Below are positions 45,309 to 54,777 of a stretch of DNA of 64,000 bases, in pieces (the stretch's first letter is position 1; each line of letters starts with the position of its first letter). The notes beneath the pieces were generated by a model. It had not been told where the DNA came from. It saw nothing but the letters and a program-made list of their open reading frames with translations, and did not search any database. The stretch comes from an uncultured Alphaproteobacteria bacterium (GTDB lineage Bacteria > Pseudomonadota > Alphaproteobacteria > MPNO01 > UBA2964), in NCBI GenBank assembly GCA_943787225.1, contig CALSLP010000001.1:1239518-1303517 (forward strand), read 5' to 3'. The translations under genes and the position numbers were made by a program.

Positions 45309-45324
45309 TGGCATGCCGCTTGCA
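45309..45324 (+). promoter_or_regulatory. Sigma-54 (RpoN) promoter of urtA
   Basis: TGGCATGCCGCTTGCA matches TGGCAYR-N4-TTGCW exactly, with GG-N10-GC spacing of the -24/-12 elements. Transcription would start near 45336, leaving a short leader before urtA at 45373. With the NtrC dyad it suggests nitrogen-limitation control of the whole operon. Confidence 0.8.
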
Positions 45325-45372
45325 CTGGTTTCGGGGCGTAATGAAAACCAACTCTATCAAATGAGGAAACCA

Positions 45373-46659
45373 ATGTTGAAATTATCCAAAGCAATCCGGC
45401 GCATTGTTGTACCGATTGCGGCAGCTGGCGCTCTCGTCAGCGCCACGGCAGTACAGGCCGCCGATACAATCAAAGTCGGTGTGCTGCATTCACTGTCAGG
45501 CACGATGGCCATCAGTGAAACCACGCTCAAAGACACAATGCTTATGCTGATCGATGAGCAGAACAAAAAGGGCGGCTTGCTTGGCAAAAAACTTGAGGCC
45601 GTCGTTGTTGACCCGGCTTCAAACTGGCCGCTCTTTGCGGAGAAAGCGCGTGACCTGATCCAGAATAAGAAGGTTGATGTGGTCTTTGGTTGCTGGACAT
45701 CTGTATCTCGTAAATCGGTTTTACCGGTGTTTGAAGAACTAAACAGCATGCTGTTCTATCCAGTTCAGTATGAGGGCGAAGAAAGTTCGCGTAACGTTTT
45801 CTATACCGGCGCCGCCCCGAACCAGCAGGCCATTCCGGCTGTTGAATATTTGATGGGTGAAGATGGTGGTTCCGCGAAACGATGGGTATTGCTGGGAACG
45901 GACTATGTTTATCCCCGCACCACCAACAAAATTCTGCGGGCTTTTCTAAAAGCCAAGGGTGTCAAAGAATCTGACATCATGGAGAAGTACACGCCGTTCG
46001 GTCATTCCGATTGGCAGACGATTGTTGCGGACGTGAAAAAGTTTGCTTCCGCCGGCAAGAAGACCGCTGTCGTCTCAACGATTAATGGTGATGCCAATGT
46101 TCCTTTTTATAAGGAACTGGGTAACCAGGGCATCAAGGCCGAAGACATTCCGGTTGTTGCGTTCTCGGTTGGTGAAGAAGAACTCTCCGGCATCGACACT
46201 AAACCCCTCGTCGGTCATCTCGCTGCGTGGAACTACTTCATGAGCGTTGAATCTCCTGAGAACAAAGATTTCATTGCGAAATGGCAGAAGTTCATCAAGA
46301 GTAAAAAGCGCGTCACCAACGATCCGATGGAAGCGCATTATATCGGCTTCAAAATGTGGACCCAGGCCGTCAAGCAGGCCGGTACAACCAATGTTGATGC
46401 GGTTCGTCAGGCGATGTATGGCCAGAAAGTTAAATCTCTGACCGGTACCGTTGCTGAGATGCACCCCAATCACCACCTATCTAAACCAGTTCTCATTGGT
46501 GAAATCCAGGACAACGGACAGTTCGAGACGGTCTGGAAAACCAAGGGCCCGGTCGTTGGCGATGCTTGGAGCAATTACATCCCGGAAAGTGCCAAGTTGA
46601 CTGCAAATTGGAAGTTCCCCTGGGTCTGTGGCAACTGCCAGAAACCAAAGCACTTCTAA
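45373..46659 (+). CDS. urtA: Urea ABC transporter, substrate-binding protein UrtA
   Basis: 428-residue periplasmic protein. A signal peptide (MLKLSKAIRRIVVPIAAAG... cleaved after VQA) precedes IKVGVLHSLSGTMAISE, VVDPASNWPLFAEKARDLI, GCWTSVSRKSVLPVFEE, LLGTDYVYPRTTN and the C-terminal WVCGNCQKPKHF, all UrtA hallmarks. ATG 45373 follows GAGGAAA. It delivers urea to UrtBC. A stable 10-bp hairpin lies between it and urtB. Confidence 0.95.
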   Translation: MLKLSKAIRRIVVPIAAAGALVSATAVQAADTIKVGVLHSLSGTMAISETTLKDTMLMLIDEQNKKGGLLGKKLEAVVVDPASNWPLFAEKARDLIQNKKVDVVFGCWTSVSRKSVLPVFEELNSMLFYPVQYEGEESSRNVFYTGAAPNQQAIPAVEYLMGEDGGSAKRWVLLGTDYVYPRTTNKILRAFLKAKGVKESDIMEKYTPFGHSDWQTIVADVKKFASAGKKTAVVSTINGDANVPFYKELGNQGIKAEDIPVVAFSVGEEELSGIDTKPLVGHLAAWNYFMSVESPENKDFIAKWQKFIKSKKRVTNDPMEAHYIGFKMWTQAVKQAGTTNVDAVRQAMYGQKVKSLTGTVAEMHPNHHLSKPVLIGEIQDNGQFETVWKTKGPVVGDAWSNYIPESAKLTANWKFPWVCGNCQKPKHF

Positions 46660-46703
46660 AGGTCTCGAATTGATCGGCCTGATGGATCGATCACAAGAAC
46701 AGG

Positions 46704-46740
46704 GCCGGGCACTATAAGCCAAAATGGCACAGTGCCCGGC
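46704..46740 (+). terminator. urtA-urtB intercistronic hairpin
   Basis: GCCGGGCACT, 17-base loop region, AGTGCCCGGC: a perfect 10-bp stem, with an inner GCC/GGC dyad. No T-run follows, so it is more likely a 3'-end stabiliser or partial attenuator that keeps urtA mRNA above the downstream genes. Confidence 0.65.
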
Positions 46741-46769
46741 ACCTCCCTCCGGTGGTGAACGGATTTACA

Positions 46770-48416
46770 ATGTTTGAGAAATTAAGCGGGCTACTCGCTG
46801 CCTTTGCCTGTATCTGTGTCCTGAGTACGTCTCCAGTTGTGGCTCAAGACAGCAAGGCTGTGGATCTGGTCCAGGACCTTGGCTCGCGCAGCTATAGCAA
46901 GATCATTAAGGCCGTAAATGGGTTGGCGGCGACAGGTGTGAACGGCGTCGAAGGTGTTCTCAATGCCTATCTGTCGCGAAACCTATTTGTCCGCAAATCA
47001 GACAAGCGTGTCGTTTTTGCTAAAAAAACAGATTCTCAATATCGACTCTTTGCGCCACTAACCCGGCAGAGTCTGGGCACAGCAAAAAGGAGTGACCTTA
47101 CAAAACTCCGTTTAAATAACCGCCTGCGCCGGACTCTACGGGCCGCTCTCGGCGGCCTCACCCTGAGAAGTAGCGACCCGGCGCAACGGATTAAGGCTGC
47201 TAACGTCGTCTTTAAAGCGCCAAAAGCCAGTCAGGTTTCCATTCTCAAAAAGGTTCTTGCCGCGGAAAAGGATGAAAATGTACGCCCTGTAATCGAGCGA
47301 TCACTTGCCGCAGCCGTTCTGGCGCACGGCGCAACCAGCAAAGCACGCGCAGAGGCCGTCATCGTTTTGGGGACCTATTCCGACCCTGACGTCAGTGCCC
47401 GCCTGAAATCACTTTTAATCAAAGACAGTGCGGGACGCTTTGCGGAGAAAGAGCCGCTTGTCAGAGAAGCGGCGCAAAAAGCGTTGGACGAAATAGCTGA
47501 GCGCGTCGCGATCTGGGATTTTATCGGCAAACTGTTTCAGGGCGTGAGCCTTGGGTCTGTTTTGTTACTCGCCGCTATCGGCCTGGCCATTACCTTCGGT
47601 GTTATGGGCGTCATCAACATGGCGCATGGTGAGATGGTGATGATCGGCGCCTATACCACCTTCGTCATTCAGGAAATCATCCGAACCAGCGCTCCCGCAT
47701 TTTTTGATGTTTCAGTCATCATCGCCATACCGATGGCCTTTCTGGTGGCGGGCGCTTTCGGTGTAGCCATCGAACGGGGCATCATCCGGTACCTTTATGG
47801 TCGGCCCCTTGAGACGCTGCTGGCGACCTGGGGCTTGAGTTTGATCCTGCAACAGATGGTAAGGACAATCTTTGGCCCGACAAACCGCGAAGTGGGCAAC
47901 CCATCATGGATGACCGGAGCCATTGAGCTCGATGGGGGCGCGCTGCTCACCTATAACCGTATTTGGATTATCGTCTTCAGCGTCGTTGTTCTGGTGCTGC
48001 TGGCCCTTGTTCTTAAAAAAACGGCGTTTGGTCTTCAAATGCGGGCTGTGACACAGAACCGTCGGATGGCGAGCGCCATGGGTATCCGCACCGGATGGGT
48101 CGATGCGATGACGTTTGGTCTAGGGTCGGGCGTCGCCGGAGTCGCCGGTGTAGCACTCAGCCAAATCGATAATGTGAGCCCGAACCTAGGGCAGGCCTAT
48201 ATCGTCGACTCTTTTATGGTTGTTGTATTTGGAGGTGTTGGGAATCTGCTTGGCACATTATTCGGGGCGCTCACGCTGGGCGTGGCCAATAAGTTTCTTG
48301 AGGCCTGGTCTGGGGCTGTCCTCGCCAAAATATTTATTCTTGTTGCCGTCATCCTTTTTATCCAAAAACGGCCGAGTGGCATTTTTGCCCTCAAAGGACG
48401 GGCGGTAGACTCATGA
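46770..48416 (+). CDS. urtB: Urea ABC transporter permease UrtB
   Basis: 548-residue permease. A signal-like helix (residues 5-25) precedes a periplasmic HEAT-like helical region (about 30-240: VLNAYLSRNLFV, AVLAHGATSKARAEAVIVLG), then the LivH-type membrane domain with GVMGVINMAHGEMVMIGAY, the EAA-like loop MASAMGIRTGWVDAMTFGLGSGVAG, and VFGGVGNLLGTLFGA. This long N-terminus is normal for proteobacterial UrtB. ATG 46770 is preferred to GTG 46752. It overlaps urtC by four bases. Confidence 0.94.
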   Translation: MFEKLSGLLAAFACICVLSTSPVVAQDSKAVDLVQDLGSRSYSKIIKAVNGLAATGVNGVEGVLNAYLSRNLFVRKSDKRVVFAKKTDSQYRLFAPLTRQSLGTAKRSDLTKLRLNNRLRRTLRAALGGLTLRSSDPAQRIKAANVVFKAPKASQVSILKKVLAAEKDENVRPVIERSLAAAVLAHGATSKARAEAVIVLGTYSDPDVSARLKSLLIKDSAGRFAEKEPLVREAAQKALDEIAERVAIWDFIGKLFQGVSLGSVLLLAAIGLAITFGVMGVINMAHGEMVMIGAYTTFVIQEIIRTSAPAFFDVSVIIAIPMAFLVAGAFGVAIERGIIRYLYGRPLETLLATWGLSLILQQMVRTIFGPTNREVGNPSWMTGAIELDGGALLTYNRIWIIVFSVVVLVLLALVLKKTAFGLQMRAVTQNRRMASAMGIRTGWVDAMTFGLGSGVAGVAGVALSQIDNVSPNLGQAYIVDSFMVVVFGGVGNLLGTLFGALTLGVANKFLEAWSGAVLAKIFILVAVILFIQKRPSGIFALKGRAVDS

Positions 48417-49576
48417 GCATGACCCAGTCAAATGGTCCGTTCTCCTTTTTGTATGCAGATAAAGGCGGACAAATTTTTCTCGCTATTCTATTCGGCGCGG
48501 CGGTTCTGGTGCCAATTCTTAATCTGGTCTTGCCAGCCAGTTCCGTCTTTCACATGCCGACCTGGGTGGTGTCACTCCTTGGAAAATATTTGTGCTTTGC
48601 ACTCCTGGCACTCAGCGTTGACCTGATTTGGGGATTTTGCGGCATTCTTAGCCTGGGCCATGGTGCTTTTTTCGCGCTCGGTGGCTACGCCATGGGAATG
48701 TATCTCATGCGTCAGATCGGTGATCGTGGCGTTTATGGGAACGCGACCCTGCCTGACTTCATGGTCTTCCTGAACTGGAAAGAGCTACCATGGTACTGGC
48801 ATGGCTTTGATAACTTTGCGTTCGCGATGGTCATGGTCCTGCTTGTGCCGGGTCTGCTTGGATTTGTCTTCGGCTGGCTGACCTTTCGATCTCGTGTCAC
48901 CGGCGTTTATCTTTCGATAATCAGTCAGGCAATGACCTATGCGCTTCTCCTCGCGTTCTTTCGAAACGACATGGGGTTTGGTGGCAATAATGGTCTCACC
49001 GACTTCAAGGACATTCTCGGTTTCGACATTCAGGCCAATGGCACGCGGGTATCGCTCTTCCTTGCATCAATTGTCGCCCTTGCCAGCTGCTATCTCATCT
49101 GCCGCTACATCGTGTCGTCAAAGCTTGGAAGGGTCCTGATCGGTATTCGCGATGCTGAGAACCGCGTGCGGTTCCTCGGTTATCGTGTGGAACACTACAA
49201 GCTGTTTGTGTTCACGCTGTCATCCCTGATGGCAGGAGTCGCTGGTGCGCTGTATGTCCCACAAGTGGGGATTATAAATCCCAGCGAGTTTTCACCGGCG
49301 AACTCCATTGAGATTGTCATTTGGGTGGCAATTGGCGGGCGCGGATCTCTCTATGGAGCCGCGCTTGGTGCGATATTGGTCAATTACGGCAAAACCTATT
49401 TCACGGGTGCTTTGCCCGAAGCCTGGTTGTTTGTCCTTGGTGGCCTGTTTGTTGCGGTAACATTATTCCTACCGAAAGGTATTGTCGGAACGGTGCCAAG
49501 CTTCAAAGCCATGACCCGGTCCCGAAATTCGCGGTCAGAGACGGCTAAAACTGCGACGGGAGAAACCGATGGCTGA
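48413..49576 (+). CDS. urtC: Urea ABC transporter permease UrtC
   Basis: 387-residue LivM-type inner-membrane permease with about eight or nine helices. CGILSLGHGAFFALGGYAMGMYLMR, FLSGWLTFRSRVTGVYLSIISQA-like segment, and GIRDAENRVRFLGYRVEHYKLFVFTLSSLMAG (EAA-like loop) fit the family. It forms the channel with UrtB. It starts inside the urtB stop (ATGA) and overlaps urtD by eight bases. Confidence 0.94.
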   Translation: MSMTQSNGPFSFLYADKGGQIFLAILFGAAVLVPILNLVLPASSVFHMPTWVVSLLGKYLCFALLALSVDLIWGFCGILSLGHGAFFALGGYAMGMYLMRQIGDRGVYGNATLPDFMVFLNWKELPWYWHGFDNFAFAMVMVLLVPGLLGFVFGWLTFRSRVTGVYLSIISQAMTYALLLAFFRNDMGFGGNNGLTDFKDILGFDIQANGTRVSLFLASIVALASCYLICRYIVSSKLGRVLIGIRDAENRVRFLGYRVEHYKLFVFTLSSLMAGVAGALYVPQVGIINPSEFSPANSIEIVIWVAIGGRGSLYGAALGAILVNYGKTYFTGALPEAWLFVLGGLFVAVTLFLPKGIVGTVPSFKAMTRSRNSRSETAKTATGETDG

Positions 49577-50333
49577 TCTGAATATGAACCCCGACGCCGC
49601 ACCAATTCTTTATCTTGATGGTGTGTCGGTCTCGTTTGACGGCTTTAAAGCGCTCAATGGCCTTAGCTTCTATGTTGAGCCGGGCGAGATGCGGGCTATC
49701 ATCGGACCAAACGGTGCTGGTAAAACCACAATGATGGACGTCATCACAGGCAAGACCCGTCCTGATGAAGGCCAGGTCATGTTCCGGGGCATTACCGATC
49801 TAACGCGCCTAGATGAGACTGCCGTTGCCTGCCTTGGCATTGGTCGCAAATTCCAGAAACCATCAGTTTTCGAGAATCATACAGTCTATGAAAATCTTGA
49901 GCTCGCTCTCAAAGCTGACCGGCGCGCCCGTAAGGCTTTGTTCTGGCGGTTGTCATCTGCAGAAAGCGATCGGATTAACAACGTCTTGGAGACCATCGCT
50001 TTGACCGTCTTACGCGATCATATCGCTGGCTCACTGGCGCATGGTCAGAAGCAATGGCTGGAAATAGGAATGTTGCTTATGCAAGAGCCAGATTTATTGC
50101 TGGTGGACGAACCCGTAGCAGGGATGACGGATGCCGAAACCGAACAGACGGCCGCTCTCCTGCGCAAAATTTCCAAGACCTCCTCGGTCGTCGTTGTCGA
50201 ACACGATATGGAATTTGTGCGGTCATTGAACACGCGCGTAACGGTTCTCAATGAGGGCTCTGTTTTAGCGGAAGGGTCGTTGGAAACGCTGCAACAGAAC
50301 CAACAGGTCATCGACGTGTATTTAGGGCGCTGA
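49569..50333 (+). CDS. urtD: Urea ABC transporter ATP-binding protein UrtD
   Basis: 254-residue LivG-type ATPase. Walker A is GPNGAGKTT, the Q-loop and FQKPSVFENHTVYENLELAL follow, the signature is LAHGQKQWLEIGMLL (LAHGQ replacing LSGGQ, typical of UrtD), Walker B is LLLVDEPVAGM, and the H-loop VVVEHDMEFV. It energises urea import. Overlaps urtC; urtE follows after three bases. Confidence 0.95.
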   Translation: MADLNMNPDAAPILYLDGVSVSFDGFKALNGLSFYVEPGEMRAIIGPNGAGKTTMMDVITGKTRPDEGQVMFRGITDLTRLDETAVACLGIGRKFQKPSVFENHTVYENLELALKADRRARKALFWRLSSAESDRINNVLETIALTVLRDHIAGSLAHGQKQWLEIGMLLMQEPDLLLVDEPVAGMTDAETEQTAALLRKISKTSSVVVVEHDMEFVRSLNTRVTVLNEGSVLAEGSLETLQQNQQVIDVYLGR

Positions 50334-50336
50334 GCG

Positions 50337-51110
50337 ATGTTAGAAATTAACTCTGTTAATCTGTTCTATGGCGCCAGTCAGGCACTCCGGAATGTCAGCT
50401 TGAAGGCTGAGGTTGGTGATGTAACCTGTATTCTCGGCCGCAACGGGGTCGGGAAATCCAGCCTGTTGCGGTCGATCATAGGGCACGAAAAGATCGCCGA
50501 CGGCGATGTTATCTGGAACGGCCAAAGTGTCCGCGATATGGCGCCTTATGAACGGGCCGCTAATGGCATCGCGCTAGTGCCTCAGGGGCGCGAGATTTTT
50601 CCGCTGCTGACGGTCGAGGAAAATCTCAAGACGGGGTTTGCTGCTGCCCCCAAAGGTCAGAAAACAATTCCCGATGAGATTTTTGACCTGTTTCCAGTCC
50701 TGGCCGAGATGATGCATCGGCGCGGTGGCGATCTTTCTGGCGGTCAACAGCAACAGCTTGCGATCTCACGGGCACTCGTCACACGACCGAGGCTGTTACT
50801 CTTGGATGAACCGACGGAAGGCATTCAGCCGTCTATTATAAAGGATATTGGTCGGGTTATCCGTCGGCTGGCCGAAGAAGGAACCAGTGTAACGGATAGC
50901 GAAAAGCAGCATACGGCCCGCGAAATTCAAGACGCCATCAGCTATCTCAGAAAACGGGGCGATATGGCTATCGTTCTGGTAGAACAATATTTTGAATTCG
51001 CCCGTGACCTCGCGGATTATTATGCTGTCCTTGATCGCGGTGAGGTTGTTCTCAAAGGTAAAATTGAAGAGATGGAGGAGGAGGATGTGCGCCGCCATCT
51101 CACGGTCTGA
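50337..51110 (+). CDS. urtE: Urea ABC transporter ATP-binding protein UrtE, with insertion
   Basis: 257-residue LivF-type ATPase. Walker A GRNGVGKSS, signature DLSGGQQQQLAISRAL, Walker B LLLLDEPTEGI and H-loop VLVEQYFEFA are intact. UrtE is usually about 230 residues; here about 25 extra residues (TSVTDSEKQHTAREIQDAISYLRKRG) sit between Walker B and the H-loop in frame. They are predicted helical and charged. Function should be preserved because all motifs flank it. Confidence 0.93.
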   Translation: MLEINSVNLFYGASQALRNVSLKAEVGDVTCILGRNGVGKSSLLRSIIGHEKIADGDVIWNGQSVRDMAPYERAANGIALVPQGREIFPLLTVEENLKTGFAAAPKGQKTIPDEIFDLFPVLAEMMHRRGGDLSGGQQQQLAISRALVTRPRLLLLDEPTEGIQPSIIKDIGRVIRRLAEEGTSVTDSEKQHTAREIQDAISYLRKRGDMAIVLVEQYFEFARDLADYYAVLDRGEVVLKGKIEEMEEEDVRRHLTV

Positions 51111-51123
51111 GGAATTAACTAAA

Positions 51124-51957
51124 GTGCCAACACGATGGGCAGATGGAGCAGCGGAACTCGGTCTCAAGAAGACCGGTGACGGCACGACTCTGTCTCATCT
51201 TTTTCAAAGTGACCCTTGCCGCATCTTGTTTCCCAGACCGGCACGGGGCGGACCTTTTGAAGGTGTTTTCATCACCACGTCCGGTGGACTGGTTGGTGGT
51301 GATCGGCTTCTATTTAAAGTCATGGCCGCGGCAGATACACAGGCCTGTGTAACCAGTCAGGCCGCAGAGAAGATCTATCGCTCTGCCGGGCAAACCACAG
51401 AGATTGCCATCTCACTTATTATAGATGCCGGGGCCACACTCGAATGGATGCCCCAAGAAACAATCCTGTTTGATGGTGCACGAATCCGAAGATATAACCG
51501 GATTGACGCGGCGCCAGGTTCAAAACTACTTGCTGGAGAAATTATAGTTTTTGGTCGAACGGCGTTTGGTGAGAAAGTCACGACCGGTCTTCTGCATGAT
51601 AGCTGGCGGATTTATCGCGGGGGCACTCTTGTCTGGGCGGATGCGCTGCATATGGATAGTGCTTTAAACGCCACCCTCGAAAATCCTTTTACATTTGACG
51701 GTGCTGTAGCCTGCGCAACGCTTGTTTTCTGTGCTGACGATGCTGCAGTTTTTCTCGAAGGCGCACGTGCTCTCCTAGATCAGCATAAAACTGATGATGT
51801 CAGGATGTCTGCAACCTGTGTTGGCCCAACACTCATCATGCGTTTCCTGAGTTTGGACACTGCCGCATTAAGGCAGTGTTACACCACGTTCTGGTCGCTA
51901 TTTCGGAAACAGAATTTCAATTTCCCAGCCGCCTTGCCGCGGGTGTGGGAAAGTTAA
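51124..51957 (+). CDS. ureD: Urease accessory protein UreD (UreH)
   Basis: 277-residue scaffold that with UreF and UreG loads nickel into apo-urease. GPFEGVFITTSGGLVGGDRL, VTSQAAEKIYRSAGQTTEI, TLEWMPQETILFDGAR, and YTTFWSLFRKQNFNFPAALPRVWES mark the family. I start at GTG 51124, behind GAGGAA and clear of urtE; in-frame ATG 51085 would overlap urtE by 26 bases. Links uptake genes to the urease structural genes. Confidence 0.93.
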   Translation: MPTRWADGAAELGLKKTGDGTTLSHLFQSDPCRILFPRPARGGPFEGVFITTSGGLVGGDRLLFKVMAAADTQACVTSQAAEKIYRSAGQTTEIAISLIIDAGATLEWMPQETILFDGARIRRYNRIDAAPGSKLLAGEIIVFGRTAFGEKVTTGLLHDSWRIYRGGTLVWADALHMDSALNATLENPFTFDGAVACATLVFCADDAAVFLEGARALLDQHKTDDVRMSATCVGPTLIMRFLSLDTAALRQCYTTFWSLFRKQNFNFPAALPRVWES

Positions 51958-51978
51958 ACGAGAGGACATAAAAGCTCT

Positions 51979-52281
51979 ATGCAATTATCACCGAGAGAAA
52001 AGGATAAGCTTCTGGTGTCTATGGCTGCCAACGTCGCACGACGGCGGCTGGAACGTGGGGTTAAGTTGAACCACCCGGAGGCGATAGCGCTGATCACAGA
52101 TTTTGTTGTCGAGGGCGCACGCGATGGTCGTTCAGTTGCAGAGCTTATGCGGGACGGTGCCACTGTATTGCGCCGCGATCAGGTTATGGAGGGCATCCCG
52201 GAGATGATCCATGACATTCAAGTTGAAGCCACATTTCCCGATGGGACCAAATTAGTCACCGTCCATCAACCGATCCGCTGA
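51979..52281 (+). CDS. ureA: Urease gamma subunit
   Basis: 100 residues, the standard length of Ure[49 protein letters not shown] and [19 protein letters not shown] are conserved. It forms the trimeric (UreABC)3 enzyme. It overlaps nothing; ureB follows after nine bases. Confidence 0.97.
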   Translation: MQLSPREKDKLLVSMAANVARRRLERGVKLNHPEAIALITDFVVEGARDGRSVAELMRDGATVLRRDQVMEGIPEMIHDIQVEATFPDGTKLVTVHQPIR

Positions 52282-52290
52282 GGAATGATC

Positions 52291-52602
52291 ATGAAACCAG
52301 GCGAAATTTTCCCAGCGGACGGCATGATAACGCTGAATGCTGATAGAGAGTGTATTGAAATAGATGTCTCGAACACTGGAGACCGGCCCATTCAGGTCGG
52401 TTCTCATTATCATTTCTACGAAACCAATGAAGCGCTGCAGTTTGACCGCGAAGCGGTGCGCGGCATGCGACTGGACATTCCCGCTGGAACGGCGGTCAGG
52501 TTTGAACCGGGTCAAACGAGAAAAATTCGTCTGATTGACTATAGAGGCTCCCGGACTGTTTACGGCTTCAACGCTAAGATTAATGGAAAGCTGGAGGGAT
52601 AA
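52291..52602 (+). CDS. ureB: Urease beta subunit
   Basis: 103 residues. [59 protein letters not shown] and [14 protein letters not shown] are typical. ATG 52291 stands six bases after GAGGA and is preferred to ATG 52285. Structural subunit without metal ligands. Confidence 0.96.
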   Translation: MKPGEIFPADGMITLNADRECIEIDVSNTGDRPIQVGSHYHFYETNEALQFDREAVRGMRLDIPAGTAVRFEPGQTRKIRLIDYRGSRTVYGFNAKINGKLEG

Positions 52603-52604
52603 GC

Positions 52605-54317
52605 ATGGCAAATAAAATTGACCGCGGTGCCTATGCCGACATGTTTGGCCCGACGACGGGTGACAAAATCCGGCTTGCAGATACCGAGCTGTTTATCGAG
52701 GTGGAAGGGGATCGCACAGTCTATGGCGAAGAAGTAAAATTTGGCGGTGGTAAAGTCATTCGCGATGGTATGGGGCAATCTCAGGTCACACGCGCCGGTG
52801 GAGCCGCGGATACTGTTATTACCAATGCTTTAATTGTTGATCATACAGGGATCTACAAGGCCGATATCGGTCTTCGCGATGGACGAATTGCAGCGATTGG
52901 CAAAGCTGGTAATCCAGATGTACAGCCCGGTGTCGATATAATCATTGGACCCGGTACCGAGATAATCGCGGCGGAAGGCAAAATTGTTACCGCGGGCGGA
53001 CTGGATGTACATATCCATTTTATCTGCCCGCAACAGATTGAAGAGGCCCTTTATAGCGGGCTGACAACGATGATGGGCGGCGGCACAGGTCCCGCAGCTG
53101 GCACGAATGCCACGACCTGTACGCCTGGCGCCTGGCATATCGGGCGAATGCTACAAGCCGCAGAAGCATTTCCAATGAACCTTGGTTTCTATGGCAAGGG
53201 CAATGCGTCAACACCGGCTGCACTGGTAGAACAGATCCATGCTGGCGCATGCGCCCTCAAGCTGCATGAAGACTGGGGGACAACACCGGCGGCAATTGAT
53301 ACCTGCTTGTCGGTTGCCGATGATCTGGACGTTCAAGTGTTGATCCATTCCGACACGCTGAACGAATCCGGGTTTGTGGAAAACACAATCGCCGCCTTGA
53401 AAGGGCGGACGATCCACGCCTTTCATACGGAAGGGGCAGGCGGCGGTCACGCACCGGACATTATCAAGGTCTGCGGTGAACCGAATGTTATCCCGTCCTC
53501 AACTAACCCGACGCGGCCCTTTACGATCAACACCGTCGACGAGCATCTCGACATGTTGATGGTTTGCCATCACCTCGACTCAAAAATTCCTGAAGACGTC
53601 GCTTTTGCTGAAAGTCGTATTCGGCGTGAAACCATCGCAGCTGAAGACATCCTGCATGATCTCGGTGCCTTCTCGATTATCGCCTCCGACAGCCAGGCGA
53701 TGGGACGCGTTGGCGAAGTCATCATCCGAACTTGGCAAACCGCCGACAAGATGAAGAAGCAACGAGGAAGTCTTCCCGAAGAAACCGGCGACAATGATAA
53801 TTTCCGCGTTCGGCGCTATGTTTCCAAATACACCATCAATCCGGCCATCGCTCATGGCATCTCAGGGCATGTCGGCTCCATAGAAGTCGGTAAACTCGCC
53901 GACCTCGTTTTGTGGGACCCGGCTTTCTTTGGCGTAAAGCCAGATGTCGTATTGAAATGTGGGAGCATTGCAGCGGCCCCGATGGGTGATCCCAACGCGT
54001 CTATCCCGACACCGCAACCGGTGCATTACCGACCTATGTTTGCCAGCTTTGGTAAATCATTGACCAATAGCTCAGTCAGTTTCGCCAGTCAGGCCGGGAT
54101 CGAAGCAGATATCAAGAGCACGCTGGGGCTGGAACGTGAATTGCTTGCTGTATCCAATACGCGAGATGACATCGGCAAGAAATCAATGGTTCTCAATAGT
54201 GAGACTCCGTTAATAGAGGTGGACCCTGAAACTTACGAGGTTCGCGCCAACGGCGAGTTGCTTATATGCGAACCAGCGGACGTCCTGCCGCTCGCGCAAC
54301 GCTACTTCCTGTTCTGA
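52605..54317 (+). CDS. ureC: Urease alpha subunit (catalytic)
   Basis: 570-residue nickel amidohydrolase that splits urea to ammonia and carbamate. Ni ligands are His136-x-His138 (DVHIHF), the carbamylated Lys219 (ALKLHEDWG), later histidines in [11 protein letters not shown] and [12 protein letters not shown], and the aspartate in [20 protein letters not shown] is the flap with the catalytic base. Full length and undamaged. Confidence 0.98.
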   Translation: MANKIDRGAYADMFGPTTGDKIRLADTELFIEVEGDRTVYGEEVKFGGGKVIRDGMGQSQVTRAGGAADTVITNALIVDHTGIYKADIGLRDGRIAAIGKAGNPDVQPGVDIIIGPGTEIIAAEGKIVTAGGLDVHIHFICPQQIEEALYSGLTTMMGGGTGPAAGTNATTCTPGAWHIGRMLQAAEAFPMNLGFYGKGNASTPAALVEQIHAGACALKLHEDWGTTPAAIDTCLSVADDLDVQVLIHSDTLNESGFVENTIAALKGRTIHAFHTEGAGGGHAPDIIKVCGEPNVIPSSTNPTRPFTINTVDEHLDMLMVCHHLDSKIPEDVAFAESRIRRETIAAEDILHDLGAFSIIASDSQAMGRVGEVIIRTWQTADKMKKQRGSLPEETGDNDNFRVRRYVSKYTINPAIAHGISGHVGSIEVGKLADLVLWDPAFFGVKPDVVLKCGSIAAAPMGDPNASIPTPQPVHYRPMFASFGKSLTNSSVSFASQAGIEADIKSTLGLERELLAVSNTRDDIGKKSMVLNSETPLIEVDPETYEVRANGELLICEPADVLPLAQRYFLF

Positions 54318-54324
54318 GGATGTC

Positions 54325-54777
54325 ATGAAACACGCCATTGAAGTTGATCGAGCGGGACATTGGCCACAATCTGACGCTGTTGGCTCGGTAACGCTGGACT
54401 ATGAGATGCGCCAGCGGCGGCGGGTTCGCCTTGAGTGCGATTCAACGGGCCCCGTATTGCTGGACCTTAAACGTCCAGCCGGGCTCCGGCCCGGTGACGG
54501 GTTGAGGTTGGCAGAAGGCGGGTGGCTAACGATCGAGGCGGCTAAGGAAGACCTTATAGAAGTCACGACAAGTGATCCTTTGTCGTTGCAGAAACTGGCG
54601 TGGCATTTGGGCAACCGTCATTGCCCCGCTGAAATCCATGTCGACATAATTTATATCCGCCGTGATCACGTTCTCGAACAGATGATCCATGGGCTCGGCG
54701 GTCACACCAAACGCGTGATGCGGCCTTTTCATCCCGAAGGCGGTGCGTACGACGGTCAGAGCCACGACCATGACTGA
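54325..54777 (+). CDS. ureE: Urease accessory protein UreE
   Basis: 150-residue nickel chaperone. An N-terminal domain (DYEMRQRRRVRLECDSTGPVL) precedes the metal-binding domain with AWHLGNRHCPAEI. The tail SHDHD is His/Asp-rich but short compared with enteric UreE. It delivers nickel to UreG. Its end overlaps ureF by eight bases. Confidence 0.94.
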   Translation: MKHAIEVDRAGHWPQSDAVGSVTLDYEMRQRRRVRLECDSTGPVLLDLKRPAGLRPGDGLRLAEGGWLTIEAAKEDLIEVTTSDPLSLQKLAWHLGNRHCPAEIHVDIIYIRRDHVLEQMIHGLGGHTKRVMRPFHPEGGAYDGQSHDHD

